The notes under the pieces are model-generated. The model ran no database searches. It was not told the origin of the DNA and was given only the letters and a program-made list of their open reading frames with translations. The position numbers were made by a program, and so were the translations under genes. This document shows positions 39,725-53,659 of a stretch of 64,000 nucleotides of DNA, piece by piece (the stretch's first letter is position 1; every line of letters begins with the position of its first letter). The stretch is from Limanda limanda (lineage: Eukaryota; Chordata; Actinopteri; Pleuronectiformes; Pleuronectidae): contig NC_083639.1 of the NCBI RefSeq assembly GCF_963576545.1, forward strand, positions 25,142,118 to 25,206,117, given 5' to 3'.

Positions 39725-41377
39725 ATTACATCCACTACATTTGTCTGGTGTGGTGGCAGTGCCAACCTTTCAAGATCTCTTTACCTTTAAAGGCCTTGAA
39801 AACGAACTTCTCTTGATAGCTGATGTGCTGACCTGACAACATCTGAGTTTCATCAGATATTCACAGGCCTGACAGAAATCCACTCGATAATGGGTCGTCA
39901 TTTCATAAAAATGTGTTTTTTATGTGAAACTGTTACAGAATAACTTTATTGGCTAAATAGATGAAATACGCCGTTTTCAGATACAATTAGTTTCTTGAGA
40001 CCAAGAGCAAGAACAAGTTTGTCAGATGAGGTTTAATAAACTATCCTTGCTTTAGGAAAAGAATGGAGTCAGTGTTTGGATTTTTTTTGTTTTGAACAGT
40101 TGAATGAGATTTTATTTTATTTCTATCACTACAGCCAAAACAAAACCAGGCTTTCTGCTGCAATGCAACCCAGATGGGAATGTTTAGAGGAGAAATGCAG
40201 GTTTACTGGGGCGTAGCGGAGCCTTGAATACCTGGATGGTGAGGCCGCATCGTTTGTGACCATGCGGCTCAAAAGCTTTATCTCCTGGCTGATAACCAGC
40301 TCCTTTATGGCTCCCTCCTTGCCCCTACAGGACAGCGTTATCTCGACTTGGGGAGTCATGGAGTCATGCCTGGTCGTTAATGACATGCTGCCCGTATCAC
40401 CGTAGCACGCTGCTGACCAGTTACCATGGCAGCAAACAGCTGCTCCGGGACGTTGACAGGGTTTTTAGCTTCTTTGACTTTGAGTCACGCCACGCAGGCA
40501 AATCACTCAAACAGACAAATACTCCAATCCCTCCTCTCTCTCCTTGGCAGCATTTTTTTTCTGCTGCTATTACTCACCGCTCGCTCTGTTTTGGACATCT
40601 TACTCCTGTGGTCACCTGTCAGAGCGTGTGCTGGAATGAGCCTTTTGTCTTTTTCCCTTCTGGAATGAAACCATAAAGTCATTCTCAGACACACGTTGTG
40701 CCATCTCTTTCACCGCCGCTTGCTCGAAAAAGCAATCTGTCTTTGATCTGTGTCACGAGTAAACACTGTGATGGGAGTTAAACCCAAGGTCGCGCAGACG
40801 CTGAAAACGCTTATACGTTTTTAGCCGCGCAGTAGATAAGGGAAACAAAGTGCTCTGTCAGGCTAAGTGGTCGTAATGGCTACAAAGCAAACAGGCCGTG
40901 GGCTCGCTGCTTCAGAGCAAAGAAGGACTTTGCATTCCACAGAGAACCACAAAGCGTCTCTGGACTTAACTCGAGCCAGACACTGTTTGTTTACCTTGCA
41001 GGTTGTAATGCAAACATTTTTCCGAGTTTATGGGAGAAAGAAGTCTGGTCTTCACCTTTCTGTTTCCGACCTAATGCCACATGACGGATAGACCATAATG
41101 CAACCTGTTGTACCTCCTACCGCACAGGACAGCAGCCTAAGAGGGGAAATACATGTTTGTCTTTTATTTACTGGGAGCTGGCCTAGCGCAGACATTTATT
41201 GTGAAAGATTATATTTTGCTTTCAAGACTTAACGGCTAGAACCAAGAATCCTTCAGTTCTCATTCTCTTTCCTCCAAATGTCCAATTCTGAGTCCACGTT
41301 GACCTTACATTTAGACAAGGTACTAAAGTTTGACAAGCACACTGAAGCTTGTTACCACTTGGACTGCTGCCGCTTGT

Positions 41378-41825
41378 CGACCGTATATAAAGATGGACGA
41401 CGCAACTCCACCTCATCCTGTTGTACAAAAATGAAGCTAATTGTCCCAGATATGGACATACGGAGGGTGGAGTCGGTAGCTATGGGGGTTGTTTCCGACC
41501 TGGCCCTTTGCTGTGTGTCTTCCTCATTCTCGTGGTGCGGACCCGTGTTACTGGGACCCCACAGGTCAATGTGCCCGACCAATCACCGGTCATTCTTGGT
41601 ATTTTGTTTTTACAGCATCAAATAAAAAATTTAAACCCAACGTATTGGAAAAGTGAAGATATCTGTATAACACGCACTACTTAAAATGAAATAAACCACC
41701 TTTTTTTAGTTTGGTCCATGTCCCAGCCACTAACATGGATGGTTCATGACCTATAGTGCAGCCAGCCACCAGGGGTCGATCAACATGATTTTGCCTCACT
41801 TATGAGAAGCTATCATTTTGTCAAT
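41378..41825 (+). repeat. Dispersed teleost repeat with CGTATATAAAGATGGACGA head
   Basis: It starts with the block CGTATATAAAGATGGACGAC and runs to a block that includes CAGCCAGCCACCAGGGGTCG (41758-41777) and a TCACTT-GAAGCTATCAT-like end. I recall both blocks as parts of one abundant non-coding fish repeat. The AACTTAAAC-like centre is less conserved. Open frames that cross it (for example 41278-41625) are not genes. The class is not determined. Confidence 0.5.
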
Positions 41826-42879
41826 CATGAGCTCGGACCCCAAACAAACATAGATTTGTGTCTGATAAATTCTAAAAGTCTCAGAGTGCCCCATCCCAAA
41901 AAATACAATATAATACGAGTCTACTTGGAAAGATGTTAGAATTTTGTTAACCATGTACTCAAGTTAATTATCATAATTTAAAACCATTCATAAAATGTAA
42001 CATTGTGTTCTTTGCAGGCCGTAATTTAAGTTGTCACTTTTATAAAATATTAACTGACCTCACTTTGTCCTTGGAGACTTTTCTTTAAGAACAAACTTTG
42101 AACAATATGCTCTGGCCTGCTATGAGTTGAAGGGAACAGCCTGTAACTCTGAGGACAGACGCAGGTCACGGTGATGAGTGTGAGGCAAAGCTCTCCCTTC
42201 TATCATTCCTCTCCACTCTCCAGCCCATTTTCTCCTCCACTCTCCCGGTTGACCACCATGAAACCATTAGCTCTGTGTTTTTGCTCCACTGGTATCCAAT
42301 ATCTCCCAGTGAATGTTAGTTTGACGAACACAGGGTCCTTAAGGTGCCTTAATGGTCGGCCAACACAATTTCCATTGTGTTGTGCAGGCAGTGATTAAGA
42401 GGATGTTGATTACCGGGGCTTTAGGGGTGCCTGTACTGTAAGTGATATTTGGGTTACTCTCAGGCCTGTTGTTGCTGCATGTCTGTGTGATTGGATGCAG
42501 TAATGGTCCCAGCAGTTCAGCAGCCAGGCAGGCATATGGCTGAGAGCACTGCCTTCCACTGCCTCCCATTCTGTGCTTTATAGACCTCTAGGGGGTCGTG
42601 ACCCCACCATAATTCTTCCAAACCCAGAGGGAGAGGAGCTTGCTCACAGGCCTGGAATCCACCGAGGTGCATTACCTCCCATGTGATTCCTCGAACCACC
42701 ATCACCTTGTTCTGCCACAGAATGTGTGGTCCCCATTAGGCGAGACATAGTGGGAACGGACAGTGGTAGTGATGGTTAAATAGTCATGGTTGTTTGGAGG
42801 TACACTCGCCTCCTCCGCGGGTCAAAGAGCACTGGGGATGAGAGCTGAAAACTGAGAGCCTTGTTGATGTAATAAAACG

Positions 42880-42966
42880 TCATGGAGGTAAGAGAGAGGC
42901 AGGAGAGAGGGAAGAATGGAGAGGAGAGGCAGGTGTGGGAGAGAAGAGAGGAGGGTAGAAGAGGAG
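42880..42966 (+). repeat. Polypurine tract
   Basis: Almost uninterrupted purine on the + strand (GAGAGG, GGAGA and AGAGGAGG units), a mirror-like composition that can form a triplex. Confidence 0.6.
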
Positions 42967-45900
42967 TCCAGTGTCTTTGGCGCGGTGCTGACAGAGAATA
43001 AATCACAAATTATTTTTTAGTATTCCTACATGACTTCAGGCGTTGTAAAACACACGTAAAGATTCCCATTAATACACATTATTATACCCTTACATCCAGC
43101 CTCCCTCCCTGCAGATAAGAGCAGCGTATCATCTGTAACGACACAATTTTACTGCTAGTTGCTCAACCGCGTAGAGCATCTTCCCTCTTCTGTGCCCACC
43201 TCATTGCTTTTTAATGTGCATACATAATTTAGAGCCTCTTGTCTTTGGTATGACTCTGCCCCTAACATCAAGCCACGAAAGAAGTGAGAAAATATGTTGG
43301 CTAAGTACACATCGCCATTGATTAACTAGCAGGTGGTCTGGAAGGTGGATGCCTGGACTTGTGTGAGTGAGAAGGAGAGGTGGGGGGGGCTGCCATATCT
43401 GCCCAGACACAGGAACAACTCTGATCTGCTGACTTTCTTGGCAGACGCGCTGTATCGACTGGCAGGAGATCAGCTCCCCTAGCTTGACCCTGTGATGCTC
43501 TCACACATCGATAACGCTGTTCAGATTCCTCTGCTTGACAAACAGGCAGGATGTGATGCACCTGAAAATAGACGAGTGAATTACTCATTATAACAAGAGA
43601 CTTATCGGAATCTACGGTCACACATAATTTGAATTATTTTGGCCTTGTCAGTTCCTCAACTTGGGAACCCATTTGATGTCTGTGCCGATGCCAGCGAGTG
43701 TTTTTGTGGAGGCATTACCAATCGAGTGCGTTGCCAGTTTAATTTAACAGAATGCATTCCAAGGTTGTTTTTCTTAGCTCACATGACAGTAATGAGGAGG
43801 TCTTGGAAGAGATAAGGACATTTACTGCCACTTAAAACTGCAGATGTGCTCCTTTATAGTAGCGTGTCAATTTTTTTATTTTATCTCCTTTACGATGAAG
43901 GCATTAGATCGTAAATGCAGATTTTTTTTTTCTTCCACCTGAAAATAAGAGAAACTGTGGGAACGTGTTTTCCACATTTGCAGGTATCACATTTACAATC
44001 ACACAACTTCAGTTTAGTAAACATAGTGCTGTTGTACAATAAACCTAAACAACTTTTTTTCACTCTAACCATAAGCCACAAAACAACCCACATAGAAATA
44101 AGTCATCTTAAGCCAATAACTGCTTTCAATCTTCCTCCGTCTGTGGTGTTGATAGAAGTGGTGAACCAGGTACAACAATTTCTTACACAACATATTGTAT
44201 CACACAGTCACATAGTCATCATTCATTCATTCCCAGGTACACAACAAAAACAAATATGGTGTGTTCCATATTCTATTATTCTCTGTACCAAACTAAAATC
44301 ACTGAAAACAATATTGTATTTAAGAACCAAGTAAATTTAGTTTGTGAAAAACAAATTTACGTAGCACACGGTAAATGATCTATCAAAAAGGGACAGACAA
44401 GAAACCAGATGTTTTACTGATGCAGGTAAAAAGTTTGGGCATTTTTCTTTGACTCTATAACAGAAGTTGTTTTACATTTTATTACGACTGGGTTTTCTGA
44501 AAACTGATTATTTTAGAGCAACATGTTCTGCAAAGGTCCCTTGTTTGCACTCGTGATTGCTTGTAATCATAACTTCGCCTCTGACAAACACACACGGTTT
44601 TGCAACACGGAGCGCCAACTCATTTGTTTTGATTGCGTGAAACATTTACAGCTCCAGATGAGTCGCATTCATCATCACTGCACACAAGGATCTCTTTACT
44701 CTCTCCCCTATACTTGACCCAGAAACCAAACCCCAGGAAAGAAGGAAAGCCGAGCGTATAAGTCATTTTTGAGGCAGATTCGTTTGATATATGATGACAT
44801 GCAAAACTAATTTGTCAAGCTCAAACAGCAGGCTTCAGTTGTCAGTTGCAGCAGCGGGGTGTTGGTAAATCTTGGAGCAGCGTTGATATGTCTCGAATGG
44901 AGCACCGACATTCAAGCTTTAATGGCTTTAACACAGCTAAATGTATAAGTCTGGGTCAAGTAGAGTAACAGAAAGTTCAGCTTTTAAGATAAGGGCTTAT
45001 TACAGCTACGTTTGTGAAACAGCTCCACTAGGATGGGACATGAGCCGTGGAGGTACCCATTCATTTTGTTCTATATAACTCATGGAAAAATTCATGGATC
45101 TCGATGGAAAAAAGTCTAATATCTTTGAGTGTAACCTTGGCAGATGATTTTTGCTCTCCTCCTACTTTTGGTATTTTAATATTTGATGCACTACATTTAA
45201 GAGACATTGAATTTGGTAATGGAAAGAAAACATTTCCCTGTGACTAACATGATAACCGAAGTGGAAAAAGCTGTCTTGTCATTTCCGTCTGTTGGATTTC
45301 CTCGGTCAAGCAGACAGCTGTGGGACGTTGGAGCTGGACGCTGTAAAACAATTTTTTTTTTTTGTGGAAAGTTTATTGTCTTTTTGAAGGAGCCCAACTG
45401 GTGCAGTTTACTGGACCACTGGTTCGCCTGGACCCACTGGGCTTCACAAATGTCTCTTTGAAGGCGGGCTGGTCACATTGCGTGTTTCAATAAAAATTGT
45501 TCTACATTCCCAATTCACCATTAACCAGACCTTTTGATTTAACAGAAAAAAACTCGGTAAATCTTGGCTATTTTGGGTTGTAACTATCTTAAGTTGTATT
45601 TGGGATTTTTCTTGGAAAATATTGAAACCACATTGACAAACTTACTTGATGGGCTACATTTCTTTCCTGGCAAGATGATTCAAAATGCTCCATGTCAAAA
45701 TCTGTCTAAAACAGTACACGATGCACAGCTCTGTTCTATCCATTTATTGTTTTGGGTCCTGTTGATATGAGCAGGTGGGAATTCTCTGTATGACTTAAAC
45801 ACAGAGGGACATTTAGTTATTTAGTGTCTACCTAGGACAGGTCAACAGTTCAACCCTATCACCAGAGCTCCCGTGATAAGGACACAGAGCCTCTGCACAG

Positions 45901-48900
45901 GAATTTACTGCAGCGTTTTAAAGGCTCTTTCCGAAGGATGAAAGGCTCTTTAAAGGGATATAGACGAGGTCATAAAATGTACTTTAATGACTTGCCTTGG
46001 CACATTATGTAGGAGGATGCAGTTTGACTAAATATCAAATAGAGGGTGAATTTCTTATCAGCCAAACAAGGACAGGCCATGGCAGTAAAACCAGCTCCCA
46101 TCTTGTCCCACATCCCGCTGCACACTGTTTACGCTTCCTTGTTAAACTACAGCTGAACTCTCAGGATGCTGAAACACCTTTCACTCTCCGCTCAGATGAG
46201 CTCTCTCTTGCATCGTATCTCCGTCACACTTTTCAATCGGTGTCCCCCACCACCTTTACTATGTAACCCACATTTTTTCCCCGAGCTGCCAATCAAAACG
46301 GTTGGCATGGAGATAGCTGCTCCCTTGACTACCGCAGACATCATCTCATGTAGGACAAATTAGGAGGGGAAATTGGTCCCTTTGCTCCCACTTTTCCAGT
46401 TGAGTATATTTTAAGCTGGGGGGGGGGGGGACGTCTTGTCTTTGGACCGATACAGGCGTATCGTGGTCACACTGCTCCTGCAGGGCCCCTAGCTCCATTA
46501 TTACCAAACCTAATCAAAAAACAGGGAGAGGGAGAGAAAGAGACTACGAAAAATGACGACAGTAGAGGGAGAGCGAGACGATGAAATCCCTCACGTGAAG
46601 CCGGAGACCGCACATCCGTGAAATAGAGGATTCCTTCACGCTCCTACATGAGCTATGTACGGTTTTTAATCTCCCACTTTTAACTAATGGCTGGTAGGCA
46701 AGGCGTGGGAGGGTCGGCGATGATTACTTCCATTAAGTCAATTAGTAGTGGTATCTGAAAAGCTGTCACCGTGATGAAAAGTGATTTGTTCGTCCCTGTC
46801 CGACTCTGCTGCAGGTATTTCCGCTGCACTCGTAGAGGAACGTCACAGTTCTCATACAGCACTTAAAATGATTGGATGGATGGTTGAATGTCAATTGTAT
46901 GGCCTCCTTTTTTTTTTAATCATATGCTCGTTCACTTCAGCGGCTGCATATAAAAATGAGGGACCCGCTTTTACAGAATTTTCCGCTGCAGAATTGAAAA
47001 TGTAATGATTTGTTAAACAGGTCTCTATGGGTTGTGAGGGATTTGGGAAATATGGAAAGCGTACTTATAAATCCTCGGGCTTGTGTTATTTGCCAGGTTT
47101 CTTTCACACGGCTCGTGATTGACCAGGTGACTGTTCCCACTCTCAATTTATTGCTTAGATTGATGTCTCTCTGCCACGAATATGGTGTCACTCAGAGAAA
47201 GAAGGTTTTAATGGTGAAACTACACTAATGATGCCCCCTACAGGTGTAGCTGATAGCAAAAACATCTTAATGCAGGGAAAGAAAAGCTATACTCGGACAA
47301 TGAGGGAACTTAATCGGGAAATGCAACAATTGGACAAATGTTAGTCTACCAATGGTTACAAGTAGGATTTGCAATTTGCTGTGTGTAACCTTTTCCTACT
47401 CGAGCACGCAACATACCTCTCTCTACCAGCTCATCTCCACTGGTCTCCACTTCACTCAACTGATTGTCGCTCAGCTCCCAAGCTCATTCCCCTGCCAACT
47501 GATTAATCACAGCTCAACCTTCTTTGGCTTTGTCCTGGAAACCGCCAATCCCTCCTTGCCCTCAGCCTTTGCCTGTTGAAATCCTAACCCCCCCCAAAAC
47601 CCCATGAGAATTTCCTGATTCGCTAAATCTGATCGCAAAGTTTATTTATTTGATTTGGTCAGCGACTGCAGGTGGTTTAGGGTCAGACACAATTCTTTTT
47701 TTAGTAGATCTGTGACTTTAATCTCGGAAATTTTTAATTTTAACTAAAATTGCCCTATATTCCATTTTATTTCACTGTATTGAATCATCAGAAAAATAAA
47801 GTAAATCCCTGAAACACATAAACACACTTCACAATCTAAATTGAGGACCTGACAGGTATTCACTCATCCGTCCCAAAACTTTTTGCTACTCTAAATTTGT
47901 TTTTGGTGAATGCCCCTTGGCCTTGCTGACGAGTGAAGCTACACTGACTGATAACCCAGCACGGCTGTGTCGGGATTACTGTTGAACATCCTGCCCGAGG
48001 CCCCTGGGACACCATGCTGCATCATTCTGTCATCAGCTGGTGCTCTGAGAGTCCTGCGCTCCCTGTGTGTGGTACCGTATTTCAGACCTCACTGTCCTCT
48101 GCCAAAATCAACTTCCCGGCTTCCTCCCTCATCTCTCCTTGCCATGGATTACTCAGCGCCCCACGGCAGAACTCTGATGAGGTGGGGCTGATTTTTGAGC
48201 CCCACCTCATCGTTTTCCCCAAAAACACCGTCATCATCGCCCCAACTCCAGACCTGCCTCTTCAACAATCACCTCCACATTAGATAAATCTCCGTGACAG
48301 AGCGATGTCTCATGAGTGACACACCAGGAAGGTCCCTGCATACCCAGGGCTGCGTGCCAGTCCAACCCTGAGCTGTGTTCCTGAGGTTTGGGCCTGTGCC
48401 ACATGGTCCACAAAGCCCCTGTTTCATTGTAAAAGTGGGATTAAAAATTCATTTAACACACTGGGATATGCTGTTATGTGACAGTGCCGGGAGCTCTACT
48501 GTACCTAATGCGCCCAGCTTGTGCTGACAGATAAGTTGAGCTGAGTTTCTCCGGACCAGGGGCTCTGTCCACTTCTTAGCTCTAAATGAAACAGACTGTT
48601 ATTCTTTCCAACAAGCCATACAGTAGCCCTGTCCATCATTAAAGCTATGAATCACGTCTGTGCAGTTGCATTGGCTCCCTCAGGGGTATATCATTGCTCT
48701 GCCCCTTAATCTGGGCAGATTTCCGTGCTAGGGCCGCTATATAGGGTTCTGTTTTTAGCACAATGAGCAGCTTGCTCATGTTACTCTGCAGAAGCAGGGC
48801 ATACCACAATCTTCCCACATTTGCCATCGAATACTGTGGTTTCAGGTGTTTAGAGAAATACAAGTAAATGCAGCCCTTCAGCAGTGGTTATACAGAACTA

Positions 48901-49989
48901 AATAGCTTGGCTTTTATGGTGAGGATGTTTAGCTGCTTTTTAACCCTGCTGGCAGGAATTATCACAGCAACACAAAGCACCATATGTGGTTTATATCGAC
49001 GTTGAGAGATTTGTTCCGTGGAGAGGAGGCTGTAGTTCTGCAGGCGAGAAAAAGATAAAAAGAGGTCTTGCCTCCAAGCTGCTTCACGCTGTTTCGGAGG
49101 TCAATTGCTTCTTCAAAATAACCCCATTAAACCGTAGGCCCTAAATGTATGCTACTTTGTTAGAAAATCACTATTTTTTTCTTTTGATTCCTCCGTGTCA
49201 AAGTCATTTATATGCAGGGTTTTCTGCGGCGGTGATGCAATATGTTGCAAAGCAATTTGTCAAATTGGGTTCTTCATGCTGAGAAAAACAGAGAGACAAG
49301 GAGACATATCTGTAGTCGACCATGTAACAATATACTTACGCGCGGGCATGTATCAACATGTATGTACTTGTGTTAGAAAGACGAGAAATGTCAATTTGCT
49401 TGGAAAGCTGCACTTGGGTTTTCTCCGCCCGGGGGAAAAGCACTGCGAGTTGGAAGGTGTACTTTAGTTGAGGGATTACTCGTGGCAGCAGAGAGAAGTT
49501 TCCATCCATCACTCAGACTGCAGGAATCTGTCTGTTCCCTGTAACTAATTGGCCATCCATCTGTCAACCCCGGATTTCCTTGCCCTTTGGACAAAGCATG
49601 GCTGGTCAGTCAACACCGTCAACCAACCGCAAAGGTTGAGAAACATGCTGCAGAAGAATAAATACACAAAAATAACCGAGAGAAAACAGTGCAGAGGAGG
49701 TAAACGGGCGAATACTCTTTACTCGGTGAGTGATGTGAAATCCAGCGTGCACCACGTTTTAATATTATATAGTGTCTCTCATTTATTAATGCTGAACCAC
49801 AATGGCTTGTAGATAACTTTGACTCTGAAGTCTTTGTGTTTGCATGTGTATATGTTTTCTTACTCGCTGTGCTTGTTTGAGCTGAAGCGTTTTTTTCTGT
49901 GAACAGTTTGCTTCTGTTTCTCTCATTGGAAATTCTCCTGCTTTCTTTAGAATGCGGTATTGACCCCTCTTAGAGAAGAGGAGTGCTGT

Positions 49990-50050
49990 CGTTGTACCAC
50001 GTCCTCCCCCTTCTCGCCTCTCCTCTCCTCTCCTCTCCACTCCTCTCCCC
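49990..50050. repeat. CTCCT pyrimidine microsatellite
   Basis: Tandem CTCCT units (about 50009-50045) within a longer pyrimidine-only stretch. Confidence 0.8.
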
Positions 50051-51590
50051 CCCGCCTGTCACTTCAGAAAGCCTCTCACTGGAGAGCTCTCTCTCTCAGA
50101 TCAGCACTAAACTCTCTCCTTAGTCTCAGGAAGTGTTGGAAGAAGCACTCTCCGCCTAGCAGGCTTTTCTTAGACTCCGAGGTCTCATTGCATATTCATA
50201 GCCCCCTCTACAGTCGAGGGTATCAGGTTTAAAAAAAGACAGAAGAAAGAAAAAACAAAAACACGTCCACACTTAAATTTTTTACGGTTATATTTTTTAT
50301 ATTAGCTGTTGTGTATGTGAAAGAAATATAAAGGTTTTTCCAGTCGATGTGTAGAATCATCTCTTTGTCTTTGTTGTCAGTGAAGTGCTGCTGATGATGT
50401 TGGCTGCTACGGTTGAGGTCATTTTCCCATGAGCTCAGTTAAACTGTTCAAACACTTATGTATCCCTCTTCATTGCCACACAAATAATGCAAAAACACTA
50501 GGACTTGAAGTGGGGAAATTGAGAGGCTCCAATTTGTCACCAGATCTGAGAGCCCGGGATGTGTGTCCCCCCGGACGTTACATTGTAATGGTGACAAAAT
50601 CCATTATACTACTGTATAATTTGGTACAAGTATGATTTGGTACAGCATCGAGTATTAGACTTTACACTGTTGGATTAAAATAAAATAATTCTCTATTAAA
50701 TACTTAAAATAATGGCTCCTAAGAAGAAAGTAATCAGTTTGACGAAGCATTAAAGTTCACCTTCAGGTGGAAGTTGTCCTAAATGATCTGGTTGAAACAT
50801 GGATTACACCTGGTTTTCTACTTTGAATAACAATTTATACATACACACCACCAGATGTAATAAATCTGTTTTTGCTGTTTCTGCCCTGATGGAGATCTTG
50901 TGAGGTCCAAACCTTTAAATCATTATATTTAGCAACCTATTAAAAGTTTTAAATGCTACGTTTCTCCTCCTCCCTCTGTGTGAGTGTTCCTGAAGAATGT
51001 TTGCTTTTCCCCGATCTTTTCCTGGCGAGTATCGGCCCGTTGACAGTCCTCTTAGGGCTGCAAATCTTTTTTTTCCCCACATAGTGATGATGATGGTGAC
51101 CAAGCCATAAACAGTGTAGAGGAGAGCAGTGGGACGGCTCGTCTTTACACTCAAACCGTCCTTCTCCGGGGACGTCACTGCCTGTCCAACGAGCGACAAG
51201 ATTCATGTGATCACCTCGTAAACAAGTGACCACAAGAAAAGGAAAAGAGTGATTCCTGTGGTTGTATTCAGACGAGGATCTCTGCACCCTGTTCTCCTCC
51301 TGATTAATAGCCGACTGGTCTTGCCGAGCCGCCACGCTCTGCCACGGCTGGAGCTCCGGCTGAGAACAAGGCAGGGGCTGACAGTGGTGAGCTATGTGCT
51401 GCTCTGCTGCACGGGAGGTAATGAATCGGTGCGGCTGCCAGGACTGAAGTGTAGACAGCAGGAGGAAGAAAAGTGATCAGTCTTTTCTTTTTGTGGGTGA
51501 GGGACTTCTTGTCCGGTGTGTGGGCCGGAGAGAGAGACAGAGCATGGAAGAGAGGGGAAGAAGAAGAAGGGAGTCAGTGAGTGGAAGTGG

Positions 51591-52052
51591 GTTGAAGCTA
51601 GGGTTGCACCAATCCGATATTTGTATCGGTACCGATATTGAAGAAATTTGTTGATCGGGTATCGGTGACAATGGGCCGCTCCATATCGGCTGATCTATTC
51701 AGTGTAATTCTATGCTGTACGCTGTGAGTGTATTTTGAATCCCTAATTGCAATGACTGAACCAGTCACACTATATTTTTATGATTAAGATTGTTTTACTG
51801 GTGCACAATTATTAAATAAATAAGTAATTCAGTACATTTATATCTGTTTATTTGTTTTTTAAAAAATAGGAAAGAAATGTTTGAGTCAAGTCTCATGATC
51901 CCAGTCTTTTCCCCCAAATGAAACTTACAGTTTGTTACCATCATTTTGCGCTGTTTTTCTATATCGGTATCGGATGGGTATCGGCCGATACTAAACCTCA
52001 GATATCGGTATCGGAGGTGAAAAAAGCAGATCGGTGCATCCCTAGTTGAAGC
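51591..52052. mobile_element. Non-autonomous hAT element with 8-bp target duplication
   Basis: The element spans 51599-52044 (446 bp) and is flanked on both sides by the direct repeat GTTGAAGC (51591-51598 and 52045-52052). Its ends are inverted: TAGGGTTGCACCAATC on the left, and the right end reads TAGGGATGCACCGATC on the minus strand. Subterminal TATCGGTAT and CCGATA motifs are repeated near both ends. An 8-bp duplication and TAGGG-TGCACC ends identify the hAT superfamily. There is no transposase frame, so it must have been moved in trans. Confidence 0.9.
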
Positions 52053-52189
52053 AGGAGAAGTGTGTGTGTGCAGAGGATGCTGGGAGGAGTGGGGGAGTCG
52101 CCGAGTCTGTGTTAACAGTCCTGGGGAAATTTGCTCCCTGTTTCCCCCACAACTCTCCCGACGCCACCACGCAGGGAGTTCATTATTCT

Positions 52190-52345
52190 CACTTTACTCC
52201 TCCGCTAATTATCGTTATCATTATTGGAGATAATTACCATTTCACTGCCTAACACCCATGTAGGCTCCTCGGCTCTGAGTCACACACAAGGTTATCAATA
52301 GCTGCTCAATTGCAGCCTCGTCTGCCTAATTATACGATTTGGGCT
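52190..52345. promoter_or_regulatory. Cluster of homeodomain-type TAATTA motifs (candidate enhancer)
   Basis: CTAATTAT, ATAATTAC and CTAATTAT occur within about 130 bases, with GTTATCA and CAATTG motifs between, in unique sequence about 1.3 kb upstream of exon 2. Such clusters are typical of conserved non-coding enhancers near developmental genes. Chance in AT-rich DNA is a real alternative. Confidence 0.2.
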
Positions 52346-53659
52346 TTGTGATAACTGAATAGGAAGTGAGATCTAGCATTATGCCTCGTGTGCAGCGTAG
52401 ATGCACACAGTCAGCAGAAGGGCCTGAAATAAACCCATGCGTGTGGAGCCTGTTAATTAAAAGCTGTGGCTTTGGCTGGAATATGAATCAGACGAAACAA
52501 CTGGAAGTCTCTGAAACATCGGCGAGCGTTAAATACAATCCACCGAGATGTAACTTCAGATCCTCCGCTTCGATTCCCTCCGTTCATTCCTTACCTGCAG
52601 GAAGATCTTGCGATATTAACGCTAATTCAATCGGCTCATAGCACAATATCAGTGACGAGCCTCTGCAGCATGCAGTTGTTCCCCAGACCTGTTTTACAGT
52701 CGCTCGCTGGGACTTAAATGCTAAGCTTAGTAGCCCTGTTTGTAGAGAGGGGGGGTTTCTAAATCCCTCTGTGGCATTTTGGGGGTGGCAGCTGACGCCT
52801 CCAACCTAATGAATGCTCTCTCCATCTGCTGCAGCTCAACGCGAGAGCACAAGAGCGACACAGGCCTAATCAGCGGGGGAAATTCATTAGACCTGCCCCT
52901 CGGTTCCGTAGATCAGAGGACGTGAGGGATGGAAAACAGAGGGCACGGGCACAGAGAGTCTGATATAAAAAAAAGAAAGAGGGAACGAAGGTGACATTGT
53001 GAGTGGGTCAGTGAGCACATGACGGACAGTCGGGTCAGGCTGCTGGAGTCTGTGCTGCTGAGGATCTCATGACAGACAAGAGGCACCTTCTCTTTGACCC
53101 CAATTACCAGAGGTGTTCCCTTCCACGGAGATTTGCTTTCCCAGCCTCTTGTTTACTCTTCAGAGTTGTATGGATGATGGCAAAGTTCCCCCAGATTGTG
53201 TGTGAGCTGTTGTGAAACTACTGGGACTCTCCTAACACATGTAGTGTGTGTGTCTCGATAGCTAATGATGAGGAGCAACTTCTCACAATGAAACAGATTA
53301 TTTTAAATAATAATGAGTAGTAAATAATGTCATTATCCAGTGACCAGGTCTTATTCACTATGATGACAATGCAGATAATAACCTTTACATACATTCACTA
53401 ATTAGACTTTAAATAGCCTGTAAATATCCTATTGATAATATTCAGTTTTATGTTTGCCTTTCCGCTTATATTCTGCTTTTCCAAAAATGCATTTCTTTGT
53501 TTTTAGGCTTTGATGAAGAACTTTTAATGGACATTTGAGATTGTTTTAGACAAATTTGCCTTTAAAAGCATTTCTAATACTCTTTTATACTATCATACCA
53601 TTTCCTGCTTGTTGTTGTGAGATGATCTGACCTCCTCCTTTCTTTGATCCTCTCCACAG

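Noticed and set aside
41278..41684. Frames of 76 to 115 residues around 41.4-41.6 kb
   Set aside because: They run across a dispersed non-coding fish repeat and have no domain.
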